Below, one piece after another: positions 7,821 to 18,136 of a DNA stretch of 51,803 nt (the first letter of the stretch is position 1; each line of letters begins with the position of its first letter). A program made the position numbers and the translations under genes. Origin of the DNA: an uncultured Flavobacteriales bacterium. Its GTDB lineage: Bacteria; Bacteroidota; Bacteroidia; Flavobacteriales_D; Crocinitomicaceae. The stretch spans positions 1 through 51,803 of the forward strand of contig CAJXRM010000009.1 of the NCBI GenBank assembly GCA_913059205.1. The letters are read 5' to 3'. Below the pieces are notes generated by a model, which searched no databases, had not been told where the DNA came from, and saw only the letters and a list, made by a program, of their open reading frames with translations.

Positions 7821-8727
7821 TCAAGAATATCATATTCCAGTAATGTTATCTGAGTGTATCGATGCACTTCAGATTGATCCCAATGGAATATATGTTGATG
7901 TCACTTTTGGAGGTGGTGGTCACTCACGCGCTATTTTTGAAAAATTATCTCCGCAAGGAAAATTAATTGTTTTTGATCAGGATAAAGATGCGCAGCGCAA
8001 TGCGTGGGAGGCTCCAAACTTCTATTTCGTTGATGCGAATTTCGGATTCTTAAGCAATCACCTTCGTTTACTTGGTGTAAAATCCGTAGATGGTATTCTG
8101 GCCGATTTAGGTGTTTCTTCACATCAATTCGATGAGGTTGCTCGTGGATTTTCTTTTCGCGGTGACGCTGAATTAGATATGAGAATGAATCAGAAGTCGG
8201 AGTTGTCAGCAAAAAAACTGATTAACGAGTACTCAGAAGATGATTTGTATCGTGTTTTTAGAATGTACGGTGAAGTTTCGAATACTGGAAAACTGGTTAG
8301 GGCAATTATGGATGCGCGCGTTTCTGCTCCGATAAAGACTACAGGTGAATTAACTGCTGTCATTGAAAAATGCGCTCCTAAACATAAAGAGCACAAATAT
8401 TTTGCTCAAGTTTTTCAAGCAATCCGCATAGAAGTGAATCAAGAAATGAGCGTTTTGGAGGATTTTCTTAAACAAACTGAAACGGTTCTACGTCCTGGCG
8501 GTCGACTTGTGGTTATGTCATACCATTCGTTGGAAGATCGATTGGTGAAAAACTATATGAAACGTGGATCACTAACAGGTGAAATCACAAAAGATTTTTA
8601 TGGAAATGTGTTAAAGCCATTTACAGAGGTGGTGCGCCATCCAATTATTGCTGATGAAGCAGAGTTGGAGATGAATAGTCGCGCACGTAGTGCTAAACTT
8701 AGAATTGCTGTGCGAGATGGAGAATAA
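7810..8727 (+). CDS. rsmH: 16S rRNA (cytosine-1402-N4)-methyltransferase RsmH
   Basis: A 305-aa S-adenosylmethionine-dependent enzyme (MraW) that methylates C1402 in the 16S decoding centre. The SAM-binding loop VDVTFGGGGHS is near residues 30-40, followed by GILADLGVSSHQFD and the MraW block RGFSFRGDAELDMRM; the C-terminal VMSYHSLEDRLVKN is also diagnostic. ATG 7810 is chosen over an upstream GTG (7798) because it gives the usual N-terminus (MENNQEYHIPVML) and overlaps the mraZ stop as ATGGAGAATAA. Confidence 0.97.
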   Translation: MENNQEYHIPVMLSECIDALQIDPNGIYVDVTFGGGGHSRAIFEKLSPQGKLIVFDQDKDAQRNAWEAPNFYFVDANFGFLSNHLRLLGVKSVDGILADLGVSSHQFDEVARGFSFRGDAELDMRMNQKSELSAKKLINEYSEDDLYRVFRMYGEVSNTGKLVRAIMDARVSAPIKTTGELTAVIEKCAPKHKEHKYFAQVFQAIRIEVNQEMSVLEDFLKQTETVLRPGGRLVVMSYHSLEDRLVKNYMKRGSLTGEITKDFYGNVLKPFTEVVRHPIIADEAELEMNSRARSAKLRIAVRDGE

Positions 8728-9196
8728 GTTTTTGGATAAAAATGAATTGGATGCATTGCGGGCGGTAGAAGAGGCTCGGGAGAAAGAGATTCAAGCCGCT
8801 TTGGATAAGAAAAACGCGAAGAAAAATAAACGTGCAAAGATTAAACAAGAGAAGGCAGCTGCGAAGAAACCAAAGTCGAATAAGCCCAATGCTTTTGTTC
8901 AAATATTAAATGGTGACTTCTTAACCAAGGAGTTTATGTTGAATAATTTGAATTACATCTTTTTTGTGATTTTCCTTTTGATACTAATGGTTGCAAAGGG
9001 GTATTACGGAAAGCAATTGGCTTCAGATGTTGTGAAAACACAAAGGGAATTGGATGAAATAACAGCGGATTATTTTGCGGCTAAAGCAAAGCTGGAAGAA
9101 GATACAAGAAGAACAAAATTAGTAGAGGAGTTGGAATCTACTGGTTTAAAAGAAACAGTGAATCCAACTAAAGTAATTAGAGTTGAAAAAAAGTGA
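8717..9196 (+). CDS. ftsL: FtsL-like divisome protein
   Basis: A 159-aa protein at the ftsL position. It has a long, highly charged Lys/Ala/Glu-rich cytoplasmic segment (1-70), one membrane helix (about 79-94, IFFVIFLLILMVA) and a periplasmic coiled coil (about 98-150), the topology of FtsL, which with FtsB and FtsQ recruits and activates FtsW/FtsI. Primary sequence identity is low in this family, so the call rests on topology and position. ATG 8717 overlaps the rsmH stop by 11 nt; the 3' end overlaps the GTG start of ftsI by 4 nt. The long cytoplasmic tail is larger than in E. coli FtsL. Confidence 0.8.
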   Translation: MENKFLDKNELDALRAVEEAREKEIQAALDKKNAKKNKRAKIKQEKAAAKKPKSNKPNAFVQILNGDFLTKEFMLNNLNYIFFVIFLLILMVAKGYYGKQLASDVVKTQRELDEITADYFAAKAKLEEDTRRTKLVEELESTGLKETVNPTKVIRVEKK

Positions 9197-11304
9197 GTGA
9201 TAAAAAAGACATATTTTGGAGAGCTTATCTGATTTACTTCGGGTTTGTTATTCTGATGCTCGTCGTACTGTTTAAAACTGTTAGTATTCAGTTTGAAGAT
9301 GGACGTCCAGTCTTTTTAACATCTACGGATGGCAAGGAAAAAATGCCTACTCGAACTGTTAAGAGAACGCCAAGAAGAGGACAAATCTTAGATGCCAATT
9401 ATTTGCCACTTGTAACATCTGTTTCTTATTTCGATATCCATATGGATCCAACTGTTGTGAAGGATGAGGTTTTCGATAAAGAAGTTTCTGCTTTAAGTGT
9501 TGAGTTGTCAAAAATGTATCCAGATAAAACAGCTCGGGAATACGAGAGGTACATACGTGAAGGAAGAACAAGAAAATCTAGATATCTTTTAATTCATCGA
9601 AAAGCAACAAACGAGGAACGTAAACAACTTAGAGAATTTCCAATATTCAACTTGGGAAGATTGAAAGGTGGTTTGATTGATAACGAAGAAACAATCATTC
9701 GTAAACGGCCGCATGGAGAGTTGATGAAACGAACGCTGGGTTATATTCTCGAAGATGAAACTGGTATTGTTCGAGTTGGGATTGAAGGTGCTTTTGATGA
9801 GTATTTGAAAGGGGAAGAAGGGGAGGAAATTGAACAGAAAATTTCGACTGGTTGGAAGAAAATAGGACCGGTAACCAAAGAAGCAGTACAAGGGGCGAAT
9901 GTTGTTACAACCATAGATAAAGAAATACAAGATGTTGCGCATTCAGAATTATTGAAGCAATTAAAGAATCAGGAAGCGAAAAATGGATGTGTGATTGTTA
10001 TGGATGTAAAAACTGGGTACATCAAAGCAATCGTAAATCTCAAACGCGATAAAAACGGTGATTATAATGAAGCATATAATCAGGCAATTGGAACGAAAGA
10101 AGTTCCAGGTTCAACGTTTAAGCTTGCTTCTTTAATGGCGTTGTTAGAGGATGGGAAAGTGAAGCTTTCGGATAAAGTAAATGCAAAGGGAGTGTATAAT
10201 TTTTATCACTTGAAACTAGAGGATTCGAATCACGGGTATGGTTATGGAGTCATTACTGTGCAAGAAGCGTTTGAAAAATCGTCGAATGTCTTCTCGAAAA
10301 TTGTGAATGATGCTTACAGAAAGGAACCTCAGGCGTATATCGATCGATTGATCAGTTTTGGGTTAGCAGATACCTTGGGAATTGCAATTGCGGGAGAAGC
10401 AAAGCCGATTATGCACGTTCCAGGCTCCAAAAATTGGTCTGGAGTTTCTCTTCCATGGATGGCAATAGGATACGAGTTTTTACAAACTCCACTTCAAACC
10501 TTGGCATTATACAATGCCGTTGCGAATAATGGAACACTCGTTCGGCCTCAATTTGTCAAGGAGATTCGACAGGGAAATGAGGTCATAAAATCGTTCCCTC
10601 CTTACGTTTTGAAAGATAAAATTTGCTCGGATAGAACGCTCAAAGATTTGCAGCTTTGTTTAGACGGTGTTGTGAAGAGAGGGACAGGATCTGCGCTAAA
10701 ATCTGCCTTTTTTGATATTGCTGGTAAAACAGGTACAGCGGTTGTTTTAAATGAAGATTTAAAATATGGAGACAAGGGAGAGAAAAAGTACCAAGCTTCT
10801 TTTGCCGGATATTTCCCTGCAGATAACCCAATTTATTCATGCATTGTAGTTGTTTCCGCCCCATCAAAAGATATTTATGGTGCAACCGTTTCAGGAACAG
10901 TATTCACAGCGATTGCGAATAAAGTTTATGCATCTACTTTAAAGTATCATAAACCCGTGAATGCAAATGGAATTAAAAAAGAAGGGTTGCCGATTTCTAA
11001 AGATGGCAATCGTTTCGACCTTTTTACTTCATACCGATTATTAGGTATTCCTTTTAAGTCAACATCAAGCGCATCGTGGGTGAACACAAATAGTTCTTCT
11101 AAAAAAGTTGAAGTTTCCAAACGATATATTGGAAAGAAAACGGTTCCAAATGTAAAGGGAATGACTGCGAAAGATGCGGTCTTTTTGATCGAGGAAACAG
11201 GCATGTCAGCTCGAATAAAAGGGTATGGAAAAGTTATTAGTCAATCCATTAAACCAGGAACGGATGCGCAAATGGGTGTTGTAGTAGAATTGATATTAGA
11301 GTGA
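9193..11304 (+). CDS. ftsI: Penicillin-binding protein FtsI/PBP3 with PASTA domain
   Basis: A 703-aa septal peptidoglycan transpeptidase. A membrane helix at about 10-30 anchors a pedestal domain and the transpeptidase domain. Active-site motifs: SxxK = S307-TFK310, SxN = S363-SN365, KTGT starting K512. Residues about 647-703 form a C-terminal PASTA domain (VPNVKGMTAKDAVFLIEETG), a muropeptide-binding module absent from E. coli FtsI but common in Bacteroidota. The start is GTG, embedded in GTGAGTG with the ftsL stop (4-nt overlap). Works with FtsW, encoded further down the operon. Confidence 0.97.
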   Translation: MSDKKDIFWRAYLIYFGFVILMLVVLFKTVSIQFEDGRPVFLTSTDGKEKMPTRTVKRTPRRGQILDANYLPLVTSVSYFDIHMDPTVVKDEVFDKEVSALSVELSKMYPDKTAREYERYIREGRTRKSRYLLIHRKATNEERKQLREFPIFNLGRLKGGLIDNEETIIRKRPHGELMKRTLGYILEDETGIVRVGIEGAFDEYLKGEEGEEIEQKISTGWKKIGPVTKEAVQGANVVTTIDKEIQDVAHSELLKQLKNQEAKNGCVIVMDVKTGYIKAIVNLKRDKNGDYNEAYNQAIGTKEVPGSTFKLASLMALLEDGKVKLSDKVNAKGVYNFYHLKLEDSNHGYGYGVITVQEAFEKSSNVFSKIVNDAYRKEPQAYIDRLISFGLADTLGIAIAGEAKPIMHVPGSKNWSGVSLPWMAIGYEFLQTPLQTLALYNAVANNGTLVRPQFVKEIRQGNEVIKSFPPYVLKDKICSDRTLKDLQLCLDGVVKRGTGSALKSAFFDIAGKTGTAVVLNEDLKYGDKGEKKYQASFAGYFPADNPIYSCIVVVSAPSKDIYGATVSGTVFTAIANKVYASTLKYHKPVNANGIKKEGLPISKDGNRFDLFTSYRLLGIPFKSTSSASWVNTNSSSKKVEVSKRYIGKKTVPNVKGMTAKDAVFLIEETGMSARIKGYGKVISQSIKPGTDAQMGVVVELILE

Positions 11305-12764
11305 TGAAGAATTTAAAAGATATATTGTACGGAGTGAATATTGTTTCAGTGAGTGGTGTAACCAACGTTGAAGTGGATTCATTGACCTTTGATTCGCGAA
11401 AAGTGAATGAAACAGCGGTTTTCTTTGCATTAAAGGGTGTTTCAAACGACGGTCACGATTTCATCACCGCCGCAATTGCTGACGGATGTAAAGTATTCAT
11501 CACTGAAAAAGAAATTTCAGTCCCTGAAGGAATCAATGTTATTCACGTGGATGACACACACAAATCTCTCGGAATTGTAGCAAGTAACTTTTACGATGAG
11601 CCTTCGAAAGAATTAAAGTTGATTGGCGTAACTGGTACAAATGGTAAAACAACCATTGCTACGTTATGCTATAATTTATATATAGATCTTGGTTTTCAAA
11701 CAGGATTGATTTCAACTGTAGTCAACAAGATTTGTCAACGTGATATTCCTTCTACACATACAACTCCTGATCCAATTCAATTGAATGCTTTATTGCGCGA
11801 AATGGTTGAAGAAGGTTGCTCGCATTGCTTTATGGAAGTGAGTTCACATGCTTTGCATCAAAAAAGAGTTGCAGGTTTGCACTTTTCGGGTGGAGCATTT
11901 ACCAATATTACACACGATCATTTGGATTATCACAAAACCTTCAAGGAATACATCGATGTGAAGAAGTCGTTCTTTGATATGTTGCCAAAAACTGCATTTG
12001 CACTGACAAACATTGATGATAAAAATGGTGAAGTAATGCTTCAAAATACAGTTGCGAAAAAAGTGTCTTATGCTTTGAAATCAATGTCAGATTATAAGGC
12101 AAAAGTGTTAGAGAATCAATTCTCTGGACTGGTATTGAACATGAATGGAACAGAATTATGGACCAAATTAATTGGCGACTTTAATGCCTACAATTTGTTG
12201 GCAGTTTATTCAATTAGTCAAGAATTGGGCGAAGATGAAACGGAAGTATTAACTGCGTTGAGTACGTTGAATTCTGTTGCAGGTAGATTCCAATATGTTC
12301 AAAGCGAGTCGGGTATTACTGCGATAATAGATTACGCGCATACGCCGGATGCATTGGAAAATGTATTGAAGACAATCGATAATATTCGTACGCGAAATGA
12401 AAAAGTGTATACGCTTGTTGGTTGCGGAGGCGATAGAGACAAAACGAAACGTCCAGAAATGGCGAGAATTGCTTGCACACTTTCAGATAGAGTGATTTTA
12501 ACCTCGGATAATCCACGTTCGGAAGATCCAAATGCAATTATCGATGATATGATGGAGGGTGTTGATGGAGTGAACTTCAAAAAGACGTTGTCAATTGCTG
12601 ATAGGGCCCAGGCAATTAAGACCGCAATTTCAATGGCAGAAGCAGATGATATTATTCTAATTGCAGGGAAAGGTCATGAGACATACCAAGAAATCAAAGG
12701 AGTGAAACACGATTTTGATGACATGGCAATAACAAAAGGATTATTCAATAAACTCAATAAATAA
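11304..12764 (+). CDS. murE: UDP-MurNAc-L-Ala-D-Glu:meso-diaminopimelate ligase
   Basis: A 486-aa ATP-dependent Mur ligase that adds the third stem-peptide residue in the cytoplasm. The P-loop GTNGKTT (Lys115) and the motif DNPR (402-405) are visible; DNPR is the signature of meso-diaminopimelate specificity, as opposed to lysine enzymes. ATG 11304 shares its A with the ftsI stop TGA; a GTG one codon upstream (11301) is also possible. Followed by mraY through a TAATG junction. Confidence 0.97.
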   Translation: MKNLKDILYGVNIVSVSGVTNVEVDSLTFDSRKVNETAVFFALKGVSNDGHDFITAAIADGCKVFITEKEISVPEGINVIHVDDTHKSLGIVASNFYDEPSKELKLIGVTGTNGKTTIATLCYNLYIDLGFQTGLISTVVNKICQRDIPSTHTTPDPIQLNALLREMVEEGCSHCFMEVSSHALHQKRVAGLHFSGGAFTNITHDHLDYHKTFKEYIDVKKSFFDMLPKTAFALTNIDDKNGEVMLQNTVAKKVSYALKSMSDYKAKVLENQFSGLVLNMNGTELWTKLIGDFNAYNLLAVYSISQELGEDETEVLTALSTLNSVAGRFQYVQSESGITAIIDYAHTPDALENVLKTIDNIRTRNEKVYTLVGCGGDRDKTKRPEMARIACTLSDRVILTSDNPRSEDPNAIIDDMMEGVDGVNFKKTLSIADRAQAIKTAISMAEADDIILIAGKGHETYQEIKGVKHDFDDMAITKGLFNKLNK

Positions 12765-14011
12765 TGCTGTATTACTTATTTGATTACTTAGACAATTTGA
12801 ACTTCCCTGGAGCGGGGTTGTTCGATTATATTTCGTTCAGAGCTGGAATGGCGTTGATAACTTCATTGATTGTATCTATCGTTTTTGGTCGTCGATTAAT
12901 TGGAATGTTGCAAAAACAACAAATCGGTGAAACGGTTCGTGACCTTGGATTAGAAGGGCAATTAGCGAAATCTGGAACACCTACAATGGGTGGTTTAATC
13001 ATTTTAGCTGCAATATTAATTCCAACAGTGTTGTTCGCCAAACTGGATAATATCTACGTTTTAACAATGATCATCGCTACAGTTTGGTTGGGTACCATTG
13101 GATTCATTGACGATTACATCAAGGTGTTCAAAAAAAATAAAGCTGGACTTGCTGGTCGCTTTAAGGTTATTGGACAAATTGGTGTTGGTGTCATAGTTGG
13201 ATCAATGTTGTATTTCAGTGATGATGTACAAGTACATAAAAAAGTAAGTGCGGATTATGTGCTTACAGCAGATGAAACCTTGGTTACAGATTTACATGCT
13301 GATTTAGAAGATGGTGACAATTCAAAATGGATCAAGACCCAAGATATGACAACCACAATTCCTTTCATTAAAGGCAATGAGTTTAATTACAATTGGTTGC
13401 TAGGAGATTCTGCTAAAGCTTGGGGGTGGTTATTGTTTATACCGGTTGTAATTTTTATTGTAATTGCTGTGTCAAACGGTGCAAACATGACTGATGGACT
13501 AGACGGGTTGGCAACAGGAACATCTGCAATCGTCGGAATAGCATTGGCGGTTTTGGCATATGTCAGTTCCAATGTAAAATTCGCGGATTACCTTGATGTA
13601 ATGTACATTCCAATGGCGGAAGAGCTCGTAATTTTCATAGCTGCATTTGTCGGGGCGTGTATTGGGTTTTTATGGTACAATTCGTTCCCTGCGCAAGTTT
13701 TTATGGGAGATACGGGGAGCTTGGCGCTTGGTGGAATTATCGCTGTATTCGCCATTTCTATTCGTAAAGAATTATTGATTCCTGTATTGTGTGGTGTTTT
13801 CTTAATTGAGAATTTATCGGTGATCATGCAAGTTGGGTGGTTTAAAATAACCAAGAAAAGATACGGCGAAGGTCGAAGGATTTTCCTCATGGCGCCTTTG
13901 CATCACCATTACCAGAAAAAAGGATTGCATGAAGCAAAAATTGTTGCTCGTTTTTGGATTGTAGCCATTCTTTTGGCTGTAATCACCATTGTAACATTGA
14001 AAGTAAGATAA
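12764..14011 (+). CDS. mraY: Phospho-MurNAc-pentapeptide transferase
   Basis: A 415-aa polytopic membrane enzyme that transfers phospho-MurNAc-pentapeptide to undecaprenyl phosphate, making lipid I. Conserved blocks are [13 protein letters not shown], the Asp pair in [29 protein letters not shown], and [12 protein letters not shown] followed by the histidine cluster [10 protein letters not shown]. It is about 55 residues longer than E. coli MraY, mainly because of an insert near residues 150-220 rich in Asp/Lys/Thr, a feature I associate with Bacteroidota MraY. It overlaps murE by 1 nt and abuts murD. Confidence 0.97.
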   Translation: MLYYLFDYLDNLNFPGAGLFDYISFRAGMALITSLIVSIVFGRRLIGMLQKQQIGETVRDLGLEGQLAKSGTPTMGGLIILAAILIPTVLFAKLDNIYVLTMIIATVWLGTIGFIDDYIKVFKKNKAGLAGRFKVIGQIGVGVIVGSMLYFSDDVQVHKKVSADYVLTADETLVTDLHADLEDGDNSKWIKTQDMTTTIPFIKGNEFNYNWLLGDSAKAWGWLLFIPVVIFIVIAVSNGANMTDGLDGLATGTSAIVGIALAVLAYVSSNVKFADYLDVMYIPMAEELVIFIAAFVGACIGFLWYNSFPAQVFMGDTGSLALGGIIAVFAISIRKELLIPVLCGVFLIENLSVIMQVGWFKITKKRYGEGRRIFLMAPLHHHYQKKGLHEAKIVARFWIVAILLAVITIVTLKVR

Positions 14012-15358
14012 TTGAACGGAACCGGTAAACATATCGTGATTTTGGGCGCGGGCGAAAGCGGCGTTGGAACAGCCATACTTGCTAAAAAGGAAGGGTGGAA
14101 CGTATTTGTATCAGATTTCGGTGTGATCAAAGAAAAGTTCAAAATCGCTTTAGATCAATTAGCTGTTGAATGGGAAGAAGGAACGCATTCGATGGAGCGA
14201 CTTTTATCGGCTGATTTAGTGGTTAAATCTCCTGGAATTCCAAATACTGCGGCGAGCATAGTCGCATTGAAGGAAAAAAAGATTAAAGTCATTTCTGAAA
14301 TCGAGTTTGCAGGATATTACACCGCTGCTAAAACAATATGCATTACAGGGAGTAACGGTAAAACAACAACTACCTTGATGACGCATCATATCCTCAAAAA
14401 AGCAGGTTTAAATGTTGGGTTGGCAGGGAATATCGGTGAGAGTTTCGCGAAGCAAGTCGCACGAGAAAACTACGATTGGTACGTGCTGGAATTGAGCTCA
14501 TTTCAATTGGATGATATGTACGAATTCAAAGCAGATATAGCTATTCTACTCAATATAACGCCTGATCATTTAGACCGATATGAATACAAAATGGAGAATT
14601 ACGCAGATTCGAAATTTAGAGTGATTCAAAATCAAACAAACAGCGATTGGTTTATCTACAACGCAGATGATAAAGTAATCGAGGAAGGAATAAACAAACG
14701 AACTATCACGTCCAATTTGGCTCCGTTTTCTTTAACAAAGGAAATTGCTCAGGGAGGATTTGTAAACAATAAACAACAACTAACAATAAACATAAAAGAA
14801 CAATTCACTATGTCAATCCACGATTTAGCCTTAAAAGGCAAGCACAATACCCAGAATTCCTTAGCTTCAGGAATTGCATCTCGTATTTTAGAGATTAGAA
14901 AAGAAGCAGTAAGAGATAGTTTAAGCGATTTCGTTAATGTTGAACACCGCTTGGAATTTGTCGCGAAAGTGCACGGTATCGAATTTATTAACGACTCAAA
15001 AGCAACAAATGTGAACTCGACGTGGTTTGCATTGGAAAGTATGGAACATCCAACTGTATGGATTGTTGGCGGCGTTGATAAAGGAAACGATTACTCGGAA
15101 CTTTTAAGTCTTGTAAAAGATAAAGTAAAAGCAATCATTTGTCTTGGAAAAGACAACGCCAAGATTTTTGAAGCTTTTCAAAATGAAGTGGAAACAATCG
15201 TTGAAGCATCTACTGCACTTGAGGCTGTTGCTTACGGTTACCGTTTAGCTAAGAAAGACGAAACTGTTTTGTTATCACCAGCATGTGCAAGTTTTGATTT
15301 ATTCGAAAACTATGAGCATAGAGGTAATGAGTTTAAGAATGCTGTAAGATCACTGTAA
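14012..15358 (+). CDS. murD: UDP-MurNAc-L-alanine:D-glutamate ligase
   Basis: A 448-aa Mur ligase that adds D-Glu. The N-terminal nucleotide-binding fold starts HIVILGAGESGVGTAILAKK, the P-loop TGSNGKTT has Lys117, and the C-terminal domain carries NDSKATNVNSTWFALES and LLSPACASFDLFENYEHRG. The start is a TTG placed directly after the mraY TAA with no gap; no ATG lies nearby that would keep the Rossmann fold. The weak codon may hold down expression. Overlaps the next orf by 1 nt (TAATG). Confidence 0.96.
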   Translation: MNGTGKHIVILGAGESGVGTAILAKKEGWNVFVSDFGVIKEKFKIALDQLAVEWEEGTHSMERLLSADLVVKSPGIPNTAASIVALKEKKIKVISEIEFAGYYTAAKTICITGSNGKTTTTLMTHHILKKAGLNVGLAGNIGESFAKQVARENYDWYVLELSSFQLDDMYEFKADIAILLNITPDHLDRYEYKMENYADSKFRVIQNQTNSDWFIYNADDKVIEEGINKRTITSNLAPFSLTKEIAQGGFVNNKQQLTINIKEQFTMSIHDLALKGKHNTQNSLASGIASRILEIRKEAVRDSLSDFVNVEHRLEFVAKVHGIEFINDSKATNVNSTWFALESMEHPTVWIVGGVDKGNDYSELLSLVKDKVKAIICLGKDNAKIFEAFQNEVETIVEASTALEAVAYGYRLAKKDETVLLSPACASFDLFENYEHRGNEFKNAVRSL

Positions 15359-15834
15359 TGATTGAGAAGAAGGAAATTGTAAAAAATAGTGAGCAATTGC
15401 TTCAAGCTCGTGAGCAGAGTTTGAAACAAGCGAGACAAGTAGATTCGATGCAAGCGCATGGGAAAATTCTTGGAATGGATACTTTTTCTTGGATGAATCC
15501 TCAAGTTGATATGCTTGCAACTTTACTGTCGTCTTTTCCATTTTCTATTTTATGGGTTGGAACGCATAGTCAAATTGAACAATGCTTGCGTTTGTACCCA
15601 GAAATAAGTGGGAATGTCGAAACGATTCTTATTCACGACACGTCATCATTGGAATTGAATAAATCAGCTCTTGAAAAGATAAATTCTATTGCTTGTGTTA
15701 AAGGTGCGGACCATGCATTTGAATTTGTAAAGTCGATGAAAATCAAAAAGGGAGTGTTGATTTATACAAATGAAAAAGAAACAGCAATTGCCGATAGTCA
15801 GGCTTTTGAAAAATTTGTTCAAACGTATAGATAA
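15358..15834 (+). CDS. Unknown 158-aa protein inside dcw, possible relict Mur-ligase C-domain
   Basis: A cytoplasmic 158-aa protein with no signal peptide or membrane helix, coupled on both sides by TAATG junctions to murD and ftsW. I do not recognise it as a named family and know of no standard dcw gene here. Residues 1-40 are helical and charged. From about residue 48 it can be aligned by eye with the MurD C-terminal domain: VDMLATLLSSFPFSILWVG with STWFALESMEHPTVWIVGG, and ACVKGADHAFEFVKSMKIK with IVEASTALEAVAYGYRLAK, ending in EKFVQTYR against KNAVRSL. The catalytic DSKATN and SPACASFD motifs are absent. That suggests a decayed duplicate kept as a non-catalytic partner, but a chance similarity of two alpha/beta folds is possible. 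Its open frame and tight coupling argue that it is expressed. Confidence 0.75.
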   Translation: MIEKKEIVKNSEQLLQAREQSLKQARQVDSMQAHGKILGMDTFSWMNPQVDMLATLLSSFPFSILWVGTHSQIEQCLRLYPEISGNVETILIHDTSSLELNKSALEKINSIACVKGADHAFEFVKSMKIKKGVLIYTNEKETAIADSQAFEKFVQTYR

Positions 15835-17015
15835 TGAGAAGTTTACTTAAATACTTGAAAGGAGACAGCGTGATCTGGGTAATAACCCTAATTATGCTTG
15901 CGTTCTCTTTGGTAAGTGTTTATAGTTTCGTACCTATTTTGGTTAAAATTGAAGGTGGGTCACCGTTCAAATATTTGTTCAAGCATTTGATTTATGTGTT
16001 GATCGGAATTGGTGTAATGTATTGGGTGCATAAAAAAGATCCGAAATACGTTTCTCAACTTTCAAAGTTTGGGTTTTACTTAGCAGTTGCCTTATTGATT
16101 TTTACATTCTTTTTTGGAACGAAAGTCAATGATGCAGGACGCTGGGTTCGAATTCCTTTTGTGGGTTTAACCTTTCAATCGTCTGATTTTGCCAAGTTGG
16201 CAATCATTGTTTATCTGTCACGATTGTTGATAAAGAAGAAAGATGTTTTAAATAAATGGAAAGGAGGTTTTTGGCCTGTTGTGATTCCTGTCTTGGTTAT
16301 TTGTGGATTGATAGTCAAAGATAATTTCTCAACAGCTGCCTTACTTTTTGCCATTTGCCTTACGATAATGTTTTTGGGAAGGGTTCCTTTTTTGAAATTA
16401 GCCAGTATAGTTGGAGGGGGAATTGCGCTGCTGATGTTTGCTGTGTTATTGCATAAGGCAGCACCCGAATTGAACTTATTACCGCGATTGGAAACATGGG
16501 AGAATAGAATTACCAATCAAATGGAAGACGATAAAGACGTGATTGTGAATGCTCAATCACTCAATGCAAAATTGGCAATATATAACGGTTCTATTTTGGG
16601 GCAAGGTGTTGGAGATGGACAATTGAAAGAGTATTTACCTGAAGCTTATGCCGATTTCTATTATTCAAGTTTCGTGGAGGAATTTGGGTTGATTTCAGCA
16701 TTTGTATTGGTCTTGCTTTACCTCATACTCTTGTATCGAATAATGCGCATTGGGATGAAGTCCGATAACATGTTCGAAACCTATGTTTGTATCGGAATCG
16801 GAATACTGATGTTAACACAGGCATCAGTAAATATGTTAGTTTGTACGGGAGTTTTTCCAGTGACAGGACAGAACATGCCTTTATTGGCGATGGGTGGTTC
16901 TGCATTGATTATGACTTGTTTGGCACTTGGAATTGTTCAGTCTATTGCAAGTAAACAAACAGAGAAAAAGGGAAAAAAAGAGGAAGTCGAAGAAAATGAA
17001 ATCGCTGTTGCATAA
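15834..17015 (+). CDS. ftsW: Septal peptidoglycan glycosyltransferase FtsW
   Basis: A 393-aa SEDS-family inner-membrane protein that polymerises lipid II at the septum with FtsI. About ten hydrophobic helices are visible, with the SEDS blocks GRWVRIPFVGLTFQSSDFAKL, the extracellular loop before GQGVGDGQLKEYLPEAYADF, and VCTGVFPVTGQNMPLLAMGGS near the C-terminus. The tail is Lys/Glu-rich (KGKKEEVEENE) and cytoplasmic. It overlaps the preceding orf by 1 nt and leaves a 17-nt gap before murG. Confidence 0.96.
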   Translation: MRSLLKYLKGDSVIWVITLIMLAFSLVSVYSFVPILVKIEGGSPFKYLFKHLIYVLIGIGVMYWVHKKDPKYVSQLSKFGFYLAVALLIFTFFFGTKVNDAGRWVRIPFVGLTFQSSDFAKLAIIVYLSRLLIKKKDVLNKWKGGFWPVVIPVLVICGLIVKDNFSTAALLFAICLTIMFLGRVPFLKLASIVGGGIALLMFAVLLHKAAPELNLLPRLETWENRITNQMEDDKDVIVNAQSLNAKLAIYNGSILGQGVGDGQLKEYLPEAYADFYYSSFVEEFGLISAFVLVLLYLILLYRIMRIGMKSDNMFETYVCIGIGILMLTQASVNMLVCTGVFPVTGQNMPLLAMGGSALIMTCLALGIVQSIASKQTEKKGKKEEVEENEIAVA

Positions 17016-17032
17016 CCTATAAGTGAGACAAG

Positions 17033-18136
17033 ATGAAAATTGAAAGAGCTATAATTTCAGGAGGTGGAACCGGAGGTCATATTTTTCCTGCTATTGCCAT
17101 TGCTGATGAATTGAAGCGGAGAAATCCAGATGTGGAAATTTTGTTCGTTGGCGCTGTGGGAAAAATGGAGATGACAAAAGTTCCAGAAGCGGGATATAAA
17201 ATTGAGGGATTAGAAATTGTTGGATTGAAACGTAAATTGGCATTGTCGAATTTTGCGCTTCCTTTTAAGATAATCAAAAGTCTTTTGAAGGCACGTAAAA
17301 TCGTAAAGTCTTTTAATCCGCAAGTCGTTGTTGGAGTTGGCGGTTATGCAAGCGGCCCAACCTTGAAAGCGGCTACAATGTTGAAATATCCTTCTATCGT
17401 TCAAGAACAGAATTCTTTTCCTGGAAAGACGAATAAAATTCTTTCTAAAAGCGTGACAAAAATTTGTGTGGCATATGATGGTTTGGAACGATTTTTCCCT
17501 AAAGAAAAAATTGTTTTTACTGGAAATCCTACACGAAAGGAAATGGTTGAAATCGAAGGTAAAGAGAAAGAAGGGTTTGAGTTTTACGGATTTGATTCAG
17601 AAAGACCAGTAATATTAATAATTGGAGGTAGTTTAGGAGCGAGAACATTAAACGAAAGTGTTGTAGACCATTTAGACGAATTGGCTTTTGATAACGTACA
17701 AGTACTATGGCAATGTGGAAAACTGTACCACGAACAATTGTTAGAAAAGTTGAGCGGAAAAGAAATGGGAGCTGTGAAGATGGTTCAGTTTATAGAGCGA
17801 ATGGATTTAGCATACGCCATTGCTGATGTTGTGATTTCTCGTGCTGGTGCAATTTCTGTTTCTGAATTGTGTCTTGTAAAGAAACCAACAATATTGGTTC
17901 CATCGCCAAATGTTTCTGAAGATCACCAAACCAAGAATGCAATGGCGCTGGTGGAGAAAAACGCGGCAATTTTGGTTAAAGATGTTGATGCAAAAGCGGA
18001 GCTATTGGTGGAAGCTATACGGTTAATCGGTGATGCTCAACAGAAAGCCGAATTAATAAAAAACATCGAAACATTAGGTAGGCCAAATGCAACAAGTGAG
18101 ATTGTAAACGTTTTAGAGGGAATTGTAAAAAAGTGA
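17033..18136 (+). CDS. murG: UDP-GlcNAc:lipid I N-acetylglucosaminyltransferase
   Basis: A 367-aa GT-B glycosyltransferase that makes lipid II at the inner face of the membrane. The N-terminal loop SGGGTGGHIFPAIAIADEL is the MurG signature; VVGVGGYASGP and the acceptor-site QEQNSFPGKTNK follow. The C-terminal UDP-GlcNAc site includes GGSLGARTLNE, SRAGAISVSEL and the late PNVSEDHQTKNA block. It overlaps murC by 4 nt. Confidence 0.97.
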   Translation: MKIERAIISGGGTGGHIFPAIAIADELKRRNPDVEILFVGAVGKMEMTKVPEAGYKIEGLEIVGLKRKLALSNFALPFKIIKSLLKARKIVKSFNPQVVVGVGGYASGPTLKAATMLKYPSIVQEQNSFPGKTNKILSKSVTKICVAYDGLERFFPKEKIVFTGNPTRKEMVEIEGKEKEGFEFYGFDSERPVILIIGGSLGARTLNESVVDHLDELAFDNVQVLWQCGKLYHEQLLEKLSGKEMGAVKMVQFIERMDLAYAIADVVISRAGAISVSELCLVKKPTILVPSPNVSEDHQTKNAMALVEKNAAILVKDVDAKAELLVEAIRLIGDAQQKAELIKNIETLGRPNATSEIVNVLEGIVKK

